Positions 1 to 11,645 are shown, counted from the stretch's first letter. The stretch: 64,000 nt of DNA from Acanthosepion pharaonis (GCA_903632075.3 CAHIKZ030001200.1:30001-94000), one strand, 5' to 3'. A program made the numbers and translations. Notes: generated from the letters alone by a model not told the origin.

Positions 1-219
1 TCGTAAATATTGGCGTGTATTTAGATAGGAGGATGCTTGTATGCACACATGTGTGTGGGTACATATTTTTTATGTATAAAAATGTGTATATGGGCTTGTA
101 TATGGATATGTGGATATATGTGTAAATGTATATACATCTGTATATGTATGTATATATATGTGTGTATGTGTGTCGACGTATGTAAATATATATATATGTG
201 TGTGTATTTGTAAATTTAA

Positions 220-275
<56 letters not shown>
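1..275. repeat. TG/TA-rich tract ending in (TA)n
   Basis: The first 220 bases are an irregular run of TATG, TGTG and TATA words. They pass into a pure (TA)n tract of about 54 bases (221-274). The tract abuts the tail of a minus-strand Penelope-like terminus. Open frames here encode only Tyr-Ile or Thr-His repeats and are not genes. Confidence 0.85.
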
Positions 276-280
<5 letters not shown>

Positions 281-581
281 TAAATGGATATAGATCCGAA
301 AGAATAAAAAGAAAATTTGGAAAAAACAAACAAAAATCCTTAAATGCAATTATGTTGTTTTAAAATGAATGAAATGTCGACGTCTGACGTTTCGGTTTAA
401 TAAACCTTTTCAAGACAATATTCATTAAAATACAATTCAGTTCAATTTGACAAAGACGATGGACATAAACAACAAGTCTTATCCAAAACAGATAACTGAA
501 AATTTTTAAAATGATCAGCTTTCCGTTTAGCATGGTCACGTTGTCGTCACATGGTTCAGACGTCGACATTTCATTCATTCG
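276..581 (-). mobile_element. Penelope-like element terminus (solo 3' end, family A)
   Basis: Read on the minus strand, this matches the 3' region of the better preserved PLE at 56270-56525: the same GACG/CACATG stretch, the same hammerhead-like core and the same tail ending GGATTTTTGTTTGTTTTTTCC, followed by (TA)n. No reading frame remains. A 24-bp inverted repeat (364-387 against 556-579) brackets the unit, so the outer end is repeated in inverse orientation and begins close to the predicted ribozyme cleavage site. The homology is read from the sequence; calling it PLE rests on the GIY-YIG/RT frames of the related copy. Confidence 0.7.
374..420 (-). ncRNA. Degenerate hammerhead-like motif
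   Basis: On the minus strand the order is GTC, TTGAAAA (core CTGANGA with C3 and G8 changed), stem GGTTT/AAACC, GAAAC, then a CGTC/GACG hairpin and GTC-GACAT. Two core positions are mutated, so activity is unlikely. Same layout as the intact-looking copy at 26502-26547. Confidence 0.4.
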
Positions 582-599
582 ATTCATGTGTATGTGGTT

Positions 600-1420
600 G
601 CATTTGTATATGTATATTTGTGCATATATATTTACGGAATTATATATGTGATGTATATGAATATATCTATAAGATATAGTTTTATGCATATATATGTATA
701 TATGCGTGTATGTTTGTATAAATAGAGATTTAATGTAACGATAGAAATTTTTTTAATTGTTGTATTACCTTCTAATCTTACTTTATCTTGAAATATTTTG
801 TAATTGGACTTGAAAAATTAAAAATTTTCCTCATCTGGAGACAATTTCAATTTAAATTGATCACTTAAATTTAAATTAAAAAAAATATTACTCCTTAACC
901 ATTATTCACGATATTAAAAATATTAAAATTAAAAATATTATATTTTTTTAAAAATTTAAACACTTAATTCACTATCTAAAGTTAATTGTAAAATTTAAGA
1001 AAAAATTGAAATATGTATAAAGATGGACGCGTGTGGAAATATGTGTATGTATATGTAAATATTTGTGTATGTATGTGCGTGTATACCGATGTGTATAGAT
1101 ACGTGTGTATATGATTATATATGTAATTGTACATGTATATGAAATATTACTTTTCTAAAAATAACTTCAGATTAAATTGATGAATTAGACTCTAACTAAT
1201 AAAGATTTTAACTTAACAGTCATTCACAATATTAAAATATTACAATTAGTAAATTTTTATTTTTATATTTGTTTATTAATATAATATTCCGTTTATATTC
1301 AATCCCTAATTTATTTGTGAAGTTAAATATTTAAATTGCTATCAAGCATTAAAATCTAGTTTATTTGTGAAGTTTTTAAACATTTCAATTACTATCAAAC
1401 GTTAAGATCCGTGTTTATCT
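600..1420. other. AT-rich intergenic DNA, no feature seen
   Basis: AT-rich sequence with TATG-rich patches (600-720, 1010-1140) and short repeated phrases such as 'tttatttgtgaagtt' at about 1309 and 1360. No frame longer than chance and no terminal repeats were recognised. Confidence 0.5.
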
Positions 1421-1880
1421 AAATTGCCTAAACATTATGCTATACCACCCTTCTCCTTCCTTCAAAATCCTACGTCCATCTCTTATTTTTTTATCTATTT
1501 ACTTTCTCCCTTTTTCTTTTTTCTTTTCTCATTTTTCCCATACCATTTCCGGTCAGTTGACCGATTAAATAGGTCAATGTCTGATGCTTACCCCCCGCCT
1601 TCTCAATATTAAGTATTGTAATAAAAAATAAAAATAAAAATAAATTTTAAAACTCCCCTTTAATTTCTACCATGTCTCTCACACTATCACCCACCACCCT
1701 CTATGTCACCTTATATAAGCTTAATACTGCCCTTCAAAAGAGTAAACTTTTTTACCCTTGAAAGTGAAGTCTGAAGATCCAGGGAAAAATAAAATCTCTG
1801 ATGAAATAAATTCTAACTAATGGAACGTTAAATTATTCTGTTTTTTCTTTAAATTATATATATATATATATGAAAGACAG
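1421..1880. other. Pyrimidine-rich intergenic DNA
   Basis: C/T-rich on the plus strand (1440-1560 and 1660-1730), with an A-rich patch 1618-1650. The small open frame at 1424-1612 is compositionally pyrimidine-driven and lacks any recognisable motif; not called as a gene. Confidence 0.4.
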
Positions 1881-1892
1881 ATGAAACCATTT

Positions 1893-1975
1893 CTAATTTG
1901 TCATATATATTCTTTCAAAACTGTGCTTGATATTTATAAAATATATAAAAATTTATATATCATTATTTCATACAC

Positions 1976-2029
<54 letters not shown>

Positions 2030-2103
2030 ATGCATATTCTTTCATAACATTCAAAACTGTTCTTTATACTTAAAAATATGTAAAAAAATAATGTATCGTT
2101 ATT

Positions 2104-2158
<55 letters not shown>
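1893..2158 (+). repeat. PLE-like tail fragments with (CA)n, (TG)n and (TA)n
   Basis: Two short copies of 'TTCAAAACTGT(G/T)CTT' (about 1915 and 2050), the first preceded by 'CTAATTTGTCATA'. They resemble PLE tails seen near 25190 and 47560. They are followed respectively by a mixed CA/TA/TG tract (1972-2030) and a 53-base (TA)n (2106-2158). Confidence 0.5.
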
Positions 2159-2162
<4 letters not shown>

Positions 2163-2279
2163 GTCAACAGACACTTATATTTCTTAATCTTAAGCATTAA
2201 TCATATTTGCAAGTTAATAAACACTGCATTTCTCAGAGTTTTTCATGCAAATTTGTGTCCAAAAGTCTGCTGCGTCTTA

Positions 2280-2760
2280 TACTTTAGTTTAGAACAGTGT
2301 GACACCATTTAGAGTTGCTAGAAGGAGAAAACAAGAAGGAAAGAAAAGAAAAAAGCGAGGCGAGAATTAAAATTTAGATGATAAGAAGCCATCACGAAAA
2401 GGACACTAAGCGGTGTTATTTTTCTGACAAGGAAAAGTGGTAAAATTTTTATTTCCTATTATCGAGAAGTAAAAAAAAAGAAAGTACTGGAATTAATCTG
2501 ATTTAGGTTACGGGACGGGTGGAAATTCCAGGTTGGCCAAATAACCTCAGAGGCAGAATTCTAAATAGATAAACATTTAACTGTGTCACGGGAATGCCAT
2601 TTGAGGCTTCCACAGAATTCTAAAGATATAAAGATTTAATAGGTCATCCGCTGACCGAGAAACAAGAATGTCTGTTGACCACACAAGAGTTGCAAAAACA
2701 AAAGACCAAACCATACGTTAAGTCTTTGTCGATGGGAAGATATCGTTTGGACAAGACATC
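2280..2760. other. Intergenic DNA without recognised feature
   Basis: Moderate GC compared with surroundings. Purine-rich patch 2320-2360. No open frame, tRNA box pair or terminal repeat was recognised. Confidence 0.4.
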
Positions 2761-2764
2761 TGTT

Positions 2765-3020
2765 TTGTGTTGAAATTCGGCTATGAGAGCGAAACTATTT
2801 TATCAGAAATTGGCACCAAGAATGCAAACTACGTTTAATTGACCACCCACTTGATAATTGGCGAAAATTTCGTTGACGACTTCCATATGAATTCGGCTGT
2901 GAATTGGCGAAATTGTTTTATCGTATCAGTGGTTGACGCCAGGAGAGTGAGTGTGTCTGGTTGACCACCCACTTGTTAATTGGCGAAAATCTCATTTGAC
3001 GAATTTCAGGTAATTCGGCT
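2765..3020. repeat. Imperfect tandem duplication, unit about 125 bp
   Basis: Two successive units share 'TTGACCACCCACTTG', 'AATTGGCGAAAAT' and 'AATTCGGCT' in the same order (first from about 2775, second from about 2890). The repeat is imperfect, with indels. It borders a GC-richer block and may be part of an old LTR or UTR, but no coding frame supports that. Confidence 0.55.
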
Positions 3021-4300
3021 AAAAGATAAAAAGTCTAGGGTGTGAGTTTTCCTCGAAGGGAAGAAAGAAAAGGAAAAGTGAAAAAAGAAAAAAAAAGATA
3101 ATTTTTTTTTCTTTGAGCAAGATTTTTTTAAAAACAAGTCTAGTCTGTCCACACCCACGTTGCTGAGCGCCCATTGGATGAATGATAACGAGAGCCAGGC
3201 GGAGAAGATCATGTGAGGCATGAGGAGAGGCCTGCTAGCACCCATTGAGGGGATAGTTGTGAGATGCCACCGTGAGAGAGAGGGGAAAACCTTTGACGCC
3301 CTCTGAGGGCATGGTGAGATACCAACATGAGAACAGAAGGAGGTGGGAAGACGAAGAGACTTCCAAAAATGGTAATTAATAAAATTTTCCTGACCGAAAG
3401 CAAGGAAGTGGATTGTGGTTTTGAAATTATCAAGGAACCTCAAACCCCGACAAGCCCATCCCGGTTTTGGTTGGCGTCCATATAAGCAAAGTCGCAGCGA
3501 GCGAAAATCAGTTCGGGCAGTTCGAGTTGGAGTTCGACGTTGAAATTGGTCCTGCCTCGCAGATAGCTGACTTGAAAGATTCACGCAAAACACGAACTCA
3601 TCTTCTAATCAAGAACAATTTATTTTTGAAGAACGACTTAGACTCACACCACCAATACAAGTTTTACAAATTTCGCCTGAAGACACACCAAGAACCAGTT
3701 TCTTAAAAGAACAAACAACTTAAGATGTTAAGACTCGCCTAAAAAACACAAAGTGTCACGAATCCATATAGCGTTTTAGGAGAAAGACGTAGTCCTGTAC
3801 TCAGCAACCAGATATAAAGTATTGTTATCCTTTTTTTTTAACACACTTGAACTTTTCGAGTTATTATTTTCTTTTCTTTTACATATACTTGTGCGATATT
3901 ACCCTTATTCGAACTCAGCTTGCAGTACGGCCCAGCGACTGATTGATTTCATCTGCCTAAGATCAATTTACAACGTGGGTAGGTTAGACTAGAAATCAAA
4001 GCAGTTACTTCGGTAAAGAGACGTTGGAGGCGAGCTGGGAACAACGAGGCTGATACCGAATCTAACCAGATTCCCATCCGAATCACGTCACATTTGTGCC
4101 ACGACCAATACCAAGCCAGTTGGTCGTCACAAGACAGGATAGCACGACTGACGCAGACAGGCGGACGTCACGTTTGGACCGGCGACACACCGGGGGGACG
4201 TCACAACAGAATCACATTTTTTACAGGAATCAAAACGGAAAAAAATTGGTTTCAAATTAGATTTATTTGTTTACCAAAGAAATAATATCTCTTTAATGGG
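3020..4300. other. GC-richer block, possible decayed LTR-type element
   Basis: Base composition is visibly richer in G+C than the flanks. It contains clustered CGTCAC/GTCACAA words near 4110-4215 and a polypurine/G run 'CCGGGGGGAC' (about 4190). Open frames at 3006-3593 (minus) and 3467-3706 (plus) overlap each other and neither shows a domain I recognise. A decayed LTR region is possible; I could not pair two LTRs. Confidence 0.3.
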
Positions 4301-4597
4301 GTATTGAAAAAAAAAAGGGAAATAAATCTTTCACAATGTTTCTCTAAGACTCGCATTTTAAAGTTTTTTGGGTTTTTTTCGGAGTTCATTGAGGCTAAAC
4401 ACCTACATGAGTTTGGAAATCATTCAAATGCAAAAATATTATTTAATTTACGATTAAAAATATATAAAATGATGTATTATTTTAAAATAAAAATGTTTGC
4501 TCTAAAACCAAGTGCCTTTTATACATGAAAATAAGCTTCTTTAACTTGGAAATGTTTTGATTTTTAGCTACGTCTTATACTCCCTAGTAAGATATAG

Positions 4598-4855
<258 letters not shown>

Positions 4856-5011
4856 GTGCATCCCCAAATTCTAAGACTATTAACCGATGAAAAAAACTGG
4901 CTTTGTCGTGTCCTGTAAGACATTTTTCACAAATCAATACAATAGAAAATAAAAGACATTTTCTTCCAGTAAAGAACATTTCCGTCTGAATTTTGTAATT
5001 TTCGAATAATA

Positions 5012-5012
5012 G

Positions 5013-5065
<53 letters not shown>

Positions 5066-5095
5066 ACACACACACATATATGTGTGTGTGTGTAT
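5012..5095. repeat. (TA)n with flanking CA/TG hairpin
   Basis: (TA)n 5012-5062 followed by CACACACACATATATGTGTGTGTGTG, a self-complementary CA/TG pair able to fold as a hairpin. Confidence 0.85.
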
Positions 5096-5099
5096 AAAT

Positions 5100-5800
5100 A
5101 ATTTATATGGAGAAAATTCTCAGACAAGTCAATAGACTTGATGATTGAAGTCATTACTACACTGCGCTTATTAATAATAAATCAAAATGGTAATTCGTAT
5201 GGAATTTCCAAAGGATAAAATTCCAAGGAGAGCACAATGTCTGAGACAGAGCAAAATATAGATCCTTGGGTGTTCTTCCCTCCCACCCCTCTACGCCACC
5301 GTTACATGTTCATAATTTTGAAACTTTCCTTGTCTCTCTCTCTCTCCCACCCTCAATACAATATCTGTATATCTTGAATTTAACTTGGAATATTTTCACC
5401 GTTTATATTTGGTTTGCATGTTTGAAAGACTGAGGACTATTTTTATAGCTGTCATGAAATAAAAATTATTACCTATCGTAGTTTAAGTGTTTGATATTCA
5501 TTAACATATATATATATATATATATATATATCGATCATAGCGTTATTATTACCGACTACCGTTTAACTATTAGTAGCAGTATTCTCTATAGAATTCTATA
5601 GAAAATATAGAATTGTGTATATTGAAGATTATTAGACCGTCATATAACAAATGGAGCCTCTAAATTAAAGTTTAAGATCAGCAATGTTTAAGTCTTATTT
5701 CTTTTTATATTTTTTTATATCTGTTCATATACTTTTTAAAATTTCATATCGAGTATTGTTCTTATAGTTGTTTTATTATATATAGATATATATACATACA
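5100..5800. other. Intergenic DNA, no gene seen
   Basis: Contains a (CT)n patch at 5333-5346, a short (TA)n at 5505-5531 and otherwise unremarkable AT-rich sequence. Confidence 0.45.
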
Positions 5801-5812
5801 TATATATATATA

Positions 5813-6009
5813 CGGAAAAAACAAACAAATATCCTTATATACAATTATGCTGTTTTAATGTTAATATGTCAACGTCGGTCGTTTCGGTCTAATAAACCAT
5901 ATTCAGGACATATTCATAAATTATAACATTATCAATACAACATGACGTTGATATATTAACATTAAAACAGCATAATTGTATATAAGGATTTTTGTTTGTT
6001 TTTTTTCCG
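5813..6009. mobile_element. Palindromic PLE-type terminus
   Basis: Near-perfect inverted repeat: arm 5813-5876 and arm 5944-6009 (about 65 bases each) with a 67-base centre. Both arms end outward in the GGATATTT/GGATTTTTGTTTG tail that also ends the PLEs at 276-330 and 26820-26850. The minus-strand side of the centre carries the hammerhead-like order CTGAATA, stem, GAAAC (5866-5911) with core position G8 changed to T. (TA)n lies on both sides. It reads as two PLE 3' ends joined with tails outward. Confidence 0.75.
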
Positions 6010-6029
6010 TATATATTTTTTTCTTCATA

Positions 6030-6044
6030 CTGTCGGATCTATAT

Positions 6045-6111
<67 letters not shown>

Positions 6112-6178
6112 TATATATATATATACATTTCAGCCACACTGATGAGCTGTGATAAAACGAAACAGTCTGTGGATGACA

Positions 6179-6245
<67 letters not shown>
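6030..6245. repeat. Two (TA)n tracts around a short spacer
   Basis: (TA)n 6048-6098 followed by (CA)n-(TA)n to about 6126, a 55-base spacer, then (TA)n 6181-6238 and TG-rich end. The spacer shows no recognised motif. Confidence 0.9.
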
Positions 6246-6419
6246 TTGTGTCTGTGAGTCCCCACCTTTTCTATTTTATATACTCTTGTGGAACTATTTA
6301 TTTACATCCCCTCGTTCAATTTTAATTTATATAATTAAAATTTTTCTTTTAGTTGAGTTCCACCTTTCTCTCCTCATTCACTTCATTAAGTTGTCTTTGT
6401 ATTCATTTATATCTAATAT

Positions 6420-7030
6420 CGCCATCGAATAGCTTTGACAAAGCGTTGGCCGAAAGGTGCTTTAGGTATGACGTCCATTTTGTTTAAGGCTATATATCAG
6501 TTCCTCGGGTACAAATCTCTGTTTGTATAGTGAATGTGAGAGATGGTGAAAGATTGAAGCCGAAGGTTAAGAGGAATATAAAAGAATGCAAAATTTCAGA
6601 CAAGCGACTTTAACGTGGGAAAAACAATGTAAAGCCTTTGTACCATTCGCATTCACTTCGGAAAGCAGATGTAATAAGTGTTTTAAGTCAGCGAAACACG
6701 CGCCAATTATTATGAACTTGCACTAGATTAATTGATGCAGACGATCTAAGAAGGAATGTTTCGGACGTTCATCTCGGCTACTTGTCATCTACTTGTGAGC
6801 GACAAACGTGAGATAATTACTACTGAGCTGTGCAGTCGGGCTTTTGACATGAAAGAAAGACGGATATTCTATGAAAGATTAAATCTTCCAGATCAACGGT
6901 GGCGTCCACTTTGCCTAAGAAGACAATCATACCAACTAACAATTCAGTCAGATTAGTTTCAATTGATGGAAACTATAAAATATTAGTACATTAACGAAGA
7001 TTAGAGAAAGTGACTTTTAGCATTAGTTCA
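6420..7030. other. Unassigned region with a 'GGCCGAAAGG' PLE-like phrase
   Basis: At 6430-6470 the phrase TTTGACAAAGCGTTGGCCGAAAGG resembles decayed PLE tail motifs (TGA, short stem, GAAA). A 66-codon frame at 6756-6956 has no domain I can name. Nothing else is recognised. Confidence 0.3.
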
Positions 7031-7036
7031 TTCTCT

Positions 7037-7068
7037 TCCTATCTATCTATCTATCTATCTATCTATCT
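7037..7068. repeat. (TCTA)n microsatellite
   Basis: Eight or so tandem TCTA tetramers, interrupting otherwise ordinary AT-rich sequence. Confidence 0.9.
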
Positions 7069-7539
7069 GAGTTCATTCTTTGCCATGAGACTTTATATGA
7101 ACATTCCACTCTATATACAGTTGAGTGTTTTGGCAATTACTCCTCTCTAATACATGTTTAATTAAAAATCTATGACAATCTTTTTTCTTGCATTTTTTGT
7201 ATACAAACAAGAGGCTATATATACATGAGGCAATATATTAATAATAATTGTATTTTGTGAGATAAATTGTAAATACACGTCAGTGCAACAGTTCATTGAC
7301 AAATATGTTTAATTCTAATGTAAGATTTTAAATCAATTAAAAATTGTGTTGATCAGAAATTAATCCGATTATTACAGCACAGGGATTTTTTTTTAAATGA
7401 ATAATAGCATAATGCATTGAAAATGGATTTATTTTTAGAAAGTATTGTAAATTATTTTTTATAAGAAATTATACAGCAAATGTTAGTGTAGAGATTCAAT
7501 TTCTGTCTGATTTTGGGGGATGAGAAGCTATCATTTTTT

Positions 7540-7700
7540 ATACTATTTATATTTGGATTATTGTCTTCATCTTTGTTGTTGTCATCAACTGATTCGGTCT
7601 TTGTACATGTCGATCCGAGTAACGTAGTGGGATTTCAGAAATGAACCCTTTATTTAATCTACGGGTGTAGACTGTTCTCATTCCACTGCCCATGTCTAAG
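7540..7700 (+). mobile_element. Diverged arm of the 8.8-kb palindromic element
   Basis: Shares in order 'ATTGTC(T/C)TCATCTTTGT', 'GAACCCTTTATTT' and 'GTAGACTGTTCT' followed by 'CCCATGTC' with the left arm of the element at 8840-9060. The hammerhead-like section is scrambled. An older, truncated copy. Confidence 0.55.
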
Positions 7701-7709
7701 TATATCGTC

Positions 7710-8455
7710 TAGTTCTTATTCAAATTCACAAAGCAAAGCTTTATGCCATTAGCTAATTGTCCCGTAGGACAATTTGCTGTAGTGAACTTGGAGTCGTAAA
7801 CCTAACCTGCCTGATGACTTGAGTCCCAACTACGGCAGCTGCGATTGCCTGTCATCTTGTGACATAATGATTGTTAGCACAATCCATTGGCCAAGCAGTG
7901 TGTACTTGGCGAGTAATAACGAAGCAGTACAAAAAAAAAAAATAAGAACTATACAAGATTGTCTGTGACAATGTTTGCGTTCCAGTGCTCGAGAACCCAG
8001 TCTGTATTTCTGTGGGAGATGTGACGGATTCATTCCTTTCTAAGGGTATTTGCGCAAAAGCGAACGCAAAGTTCTCGGCTGCTATTTGAACGCGTCACGC
8101 CAGGCTCGACTCTCTTTGCTGATAATCACTACGCTAGCCACAAATGCAACCAAGCCCAGACATAGACGTCGACTTTTAGTGTAGGTGCAATGAATAACTA
8201 CGTTACTTTAAGTTCGCTTTTTTTAAATTTTTTTTTTATTTAATCCCAGATAATGCCGTCGTTCCTCCAGCCTGATTAGTTTCTCGCGATATAAGATAGT
8301 GAACAGTCACTGTCCGCTGGTTAAATGTGTCATCATAATTTAAACTAGAGACGTGCTAATCATCTTATAAATGATAAGACGACTTACATAAGCGAAATAC
8401 TGCCGCGCGATAACATCACTGATAATTATACGAATAAGATGCACCGATCTATCTA
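7710..8455. other. Intergenic DNA, no gene seen
   Basis: No convincing frame or repeat. The minus-strand frame at 7830-8033 is short and shows no known motif. Confidence 0.4.
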
Positions 8456-8460
8456 CCGAT

Positions 8461-8520
<60 letters not shown>

Positions 8521-8555
8521 TTAAGTTATGCTATATTTATGGATAAACGTGCTGA

Positions 8556-8601
<46 letters not shown>

Positions 8602-8605
8602 GTAT
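8456..8605. repeat. Microsatellites (ATAC)n, (TA)n and (AG)n
   Basis: (CATA)n at 8461-8487 runs into (TA)n to 8517; after a 42-base spacer an (AG)n tract spans 8560-8600. Confidence 0.9.
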
Positions 8606-8689
8606 GCAAATATAACTGAACAAATAAAATAGCCAAATCCCGTAAAAGAATAAAATAAACAAAATATCAGAATAAATAAATAGACAAAT

Positions 8690-8839
8690 TGGGCTCTTGA
8701 CTGTGCCTTCATCACAATAGGCAGGGAGGATTAGATGTGTTAGGCAATAATAAACTACAGAAAAAATCAAAATTGATCGCTGCATTTAAGTATTGCATTA
8801 ATATCTAAGCTTATCTTTTAAATGTTCAACGATAATTCT
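8690..8839 (+). repeat. Dispersed repeat R1, left part
   Basis: Reverse-complement homology to 41081-41225: 'GGGCTCTTGA', 'CTTCATCACAATAGG', 'TTTAAGTATTGC' and 'CAACGATAATTCT' occur in the same order. In the copy at 41 kb this part joins directly to the part found here at 9345-9690, so the two halves here have been split by the palindromic insertion 8840-9335. Confidence 0.75.
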
Positions 8840-9335
8840 TATGTATCTGTCTATATTTCTGAATGAGGTATTATGTACACTATTTACATTATTCGGACTA
8901 TTGTCCTCATCTTTGTCGCCATATTTATTACAACGTTTCGGCCGTGGTACGCTCCGGCCTTCTTCAGGGGGTTGCAATGTCGAACTGAACCCTTTATTTC
9001 GCTCACTGGGGTAGACTGTTCTAGTTCCACGTGCCATGTCCTCAAGGACACATGGCACAGTGGATAAAGGCCTTGGTTAGATACAGTGACAGGACCCAAA
9101 GAGTGTGAGTTCAATACACGATTAAGTCAGTATCAGGAAGTAACAGGAGATAACTGATAACTGACATCCATTAAACATGGCACGTGGAACTAGAACAGTC
9201 TGCCCCAGTAAGCGAAATAAAGGGTTCAGTTCGACATTCCAACCACCTGAAGAAGGCCGAAACGTACAACGTCCGAAACGTTGTATTAAATATGGCGACA
9301 ACGATGAGGACAATAGTCCGAAAAATGTAAATAGT
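8840..9335. mobile_element. Palindromic non-autonomous element (PLE-like) with 9-bp TSD
   Basis: Arms of roughly 190-220 bases (8875-9055 and 9165-9336) are inverted copies sharing 'CACTATTTACAT', 'ATTGTCCTCATC', 'GAACCCTTTATTTCGC' and 'AACTAGAACAGTCT'. Each arm carries CTGAAGA followed by a stem and GAAACG (minus 8931-8968; plus 9246-9284). The centre (9060-9130) has box A/B-like phrases ('GTGGATAAAGG', 'GAGTTCAATAC'). It is flanked by GATAATTCT (8831-8839) and GATAATACT (9336-9344), a one-mismatch target duplication. The repeat copy at 41081-41089 has a single uninterrupted site. No protein is encoded; assignment to PLE rests on the hammerhead-like core and is tentative. Confidence 0.75.
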
Positions 9336-9344
9336 GATAATACT

Positions 9345-9690
9345 TCTGCTGACTTAAATGCTGATTTAAAGTCAATTTGATGTACGTAGGTCCTTACTTT
9401 CCGTCCAAACTAATATTATTATTTCTTGGGTGACTTTCGCTGGATTTCGCAATTAATTTCAATTATTCCTAAATTTATTTCCATGTTATGAAAATTATCA
9501 TACAAAAAAAAAATTCGTGGCAAGAAATCACGTAAAAAATCGCCGAAAACAATCGCAGTAATGAAAAATTGGGAATCCAAAATTTTGGTATTGCGGGTGA
9601 GGATCCGGCCCCGTATGTTCTTTTAATTTGCTCACAGAGTCGGTCTGATTCCAAAATGGTATGATACGTTGAGCCACGGCCTATACGAGT
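9345..9690 (+). repeat. Dispersed repeat R1, right part
   Basis: Homologous in reverse orientation to 40745-41080: 'GATGTACGTAGGTCC', 'TTACTTTCCGT', 'TTGGGAATCCAAAATTT' and 'CTCACAGAGTCGG' or equivalents occur in order. A shorter second piece of the same right end is at 9820-9920. Confidence 0.7.
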
Positions 9691-9819
9691 AAAGATGAAA
9701 ACACGGACAATTTTATTTTTGAAACACTATAATTTGAGAAGAGTAATGTTTTTCAATTGAAAATGAACTATTGAAAGTTAGGTAGGTGAGTCTCTTTAAT
9801 TGTTTTTATCAGTAGAAGC

Positions 9820-9925
9820 CAAGATGGCGGAATCCTAAAACAACCCCAGTAAGTGCGAGTCTGGATCCGGCCTAGAATGTTTTTAAGTTGCTCACGGAGT
9901 TGACCTGATTCCTCTAGAAGTAAAG
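9820..9925 (+). repeat. Partial second copy of R1 end
   Basis: Shares 'CCAAGATGGCGG', 'GAGTCTGGATCCGGCC', 'TTGCTCACGGAGT' and 'CTGATTCC' with 9595-9655 and with the copy at 40750-40830. Confidence 0.6.
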
Positions 9926-10016
9926 TATTAGTAGTCTGTATTTCTTATGTAGAAAGAGGTGAGCAATTAAGAGTTGTGTAGAAATGAAATAAAAAGTGTG
10001 ACACACTGACATTGGA

Positions 10017-10020
<4 letters not shown>

Positions 10021-10080
<60 letters not shown>

Positions 10081-10100
10081 GAGGTGTGTGTATGAAGAGG
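10021..10100. repeat. (TA)n-(TG)n microsatellite
   Basis: (TA)n 10021-10048 followed by (TG)n to 10078. Confidence 0.9.
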
Positions 10101-10139
10101 CGTTGAAAAGTTCTCAGCTCGAATGAGCAAACTTTTAAA

Positions 10140-10849
10140 ATATCTGATATTTTTAACACTGTAGTTCACCAATACAAGACCTGAGAGCCACTCAAGTTAG
10201 ATGTTTACTGTTAAATTGTCTATGATACATGATGTGTGATATGAATGAAAGAAGCCCTAAGAAGTGAAGATTATGGATAGATAACGCATGACCCTTAACC
10301 CGAAGATGTTAAGATTATAGTGTTCAGAAAATCTTCGAACACGGGTGTCTCTTCCCCAAGTATCAGTTCTTGGGGAACAAAAAAAAAAGCTGACCGAACG
10401 GAATTTTCTTTGGAACGCAGGAGAAATAAGGGTGATTCGACTCCAAGGAAGTAGCATGGCATATCTTAGCTGTAAAATTCTTGGTGGAACTGAAGACTGA
10501 AGGGCGTCAAGACAGGGAATAATATGTCGTTTTTTGGCCATATCTGTGTTAGGTAAAAATATCACACAGTTAATAGGAGTATGTAGGTACGCCTATCGCC
10601 TGATTCATACTCCTCCATGATGGAGACTTTTAACAGAGCAATACCTCAGCATAATTCTGTGCGCGGCTATCATCAGCCTCTAAGTGCCTGTTTCGGAGCA
10701 TTGTTTTCAATTTATTTTCAATCTCAGTTCTCCTCTGGTAGACGACCTCTTAATGAGAGTGGGTTTGTGTAGCGATTTGTGGGGAGTAAAGTATCCCGGA
10801 GGAAGCGGTCTGTGGTTGAAGTTTATTTATGGCCAGGAATTTTTGTTTG

Positions 10850-10850
<1 letters not shown>
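10140..10850. other. Unassigned sequence
   Basis: A 102-codon minus-strand frame (10257-10565) and a plus frame from 10684 are the longest here, without a domain I recognise. 'CTCCTCCATGATGGAGAC' at 10608 forms a small hairpin. No element ends were found. Confidence 0.3.
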
Positions 10851-11358
<508 letters not shown>

Positions 11359-11367
11359 AAAATAAAC

Positions 11368-11645
11368 GTAGTTGAGTGGTTAGAATGTTCGAATTTTGGC
11401 CATGAGACCCGGGTTCGAATCTTCTCACCATAATCGATTTGTCAGGAAGGTGACTTCCTGATATTATTGGACTGGATGGATTAAAGGTCGATTTAAGCAG
11501 CACCTTTGAAAATTGACTGAATACCATACCACGGGCTGACCCAAGCCTTGTGAGTGAAATTGGGTAGACGGAACCATTGGACCCATCGATAGCTGTGCAA
11601 GCCCAAAGTCACATATCATCGTGGCCGATGGCTTGAGCGTGCTGG
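11368..11645 (+). mobile_element. tRNA-derived SINE
   Basis: The head has a box-A-like 'GTAGTTGAGTGGTTAGA' (about 11368-11384) and a box-B 'GGGTTCGAATC' (11410-11420) about 30 bases apart, the spacing expected of a tRNA-derived RNA polymerase III promoter. The body continues about 220 bases ('GGACTGGATGG', 'GCTTGAGCGTGCTGGACTT'). It lacks tRNA secondary structure throughout, so it is a SINE, not a tRNA gene. It is a different family from the GGAGGCACG SINEs elsewhere in the window. Confidence 0.7.

Noticed and set aside
3006..3593. 195-codon minus-strand frame as a gene
   Set aside because: Overlapping frames on both strands, no domain, Phe/Lys homopolymer at one end; left as unassigned sequence.
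9061..9130. Independent tRNA-SINE between the palindrome arms
   Set aside because: It is present in both copies of the palindrome at the same place, so it is part of that element, not a separate insertion.
11368..11425. Possible tRNA gene (boxes A and B present)
   Set aside because: The acceptor and anticodon arms do not pair and the sequence continues as a repeated SINE body; the same holds at 24600, 30911, 31430, 39850 and 49551.
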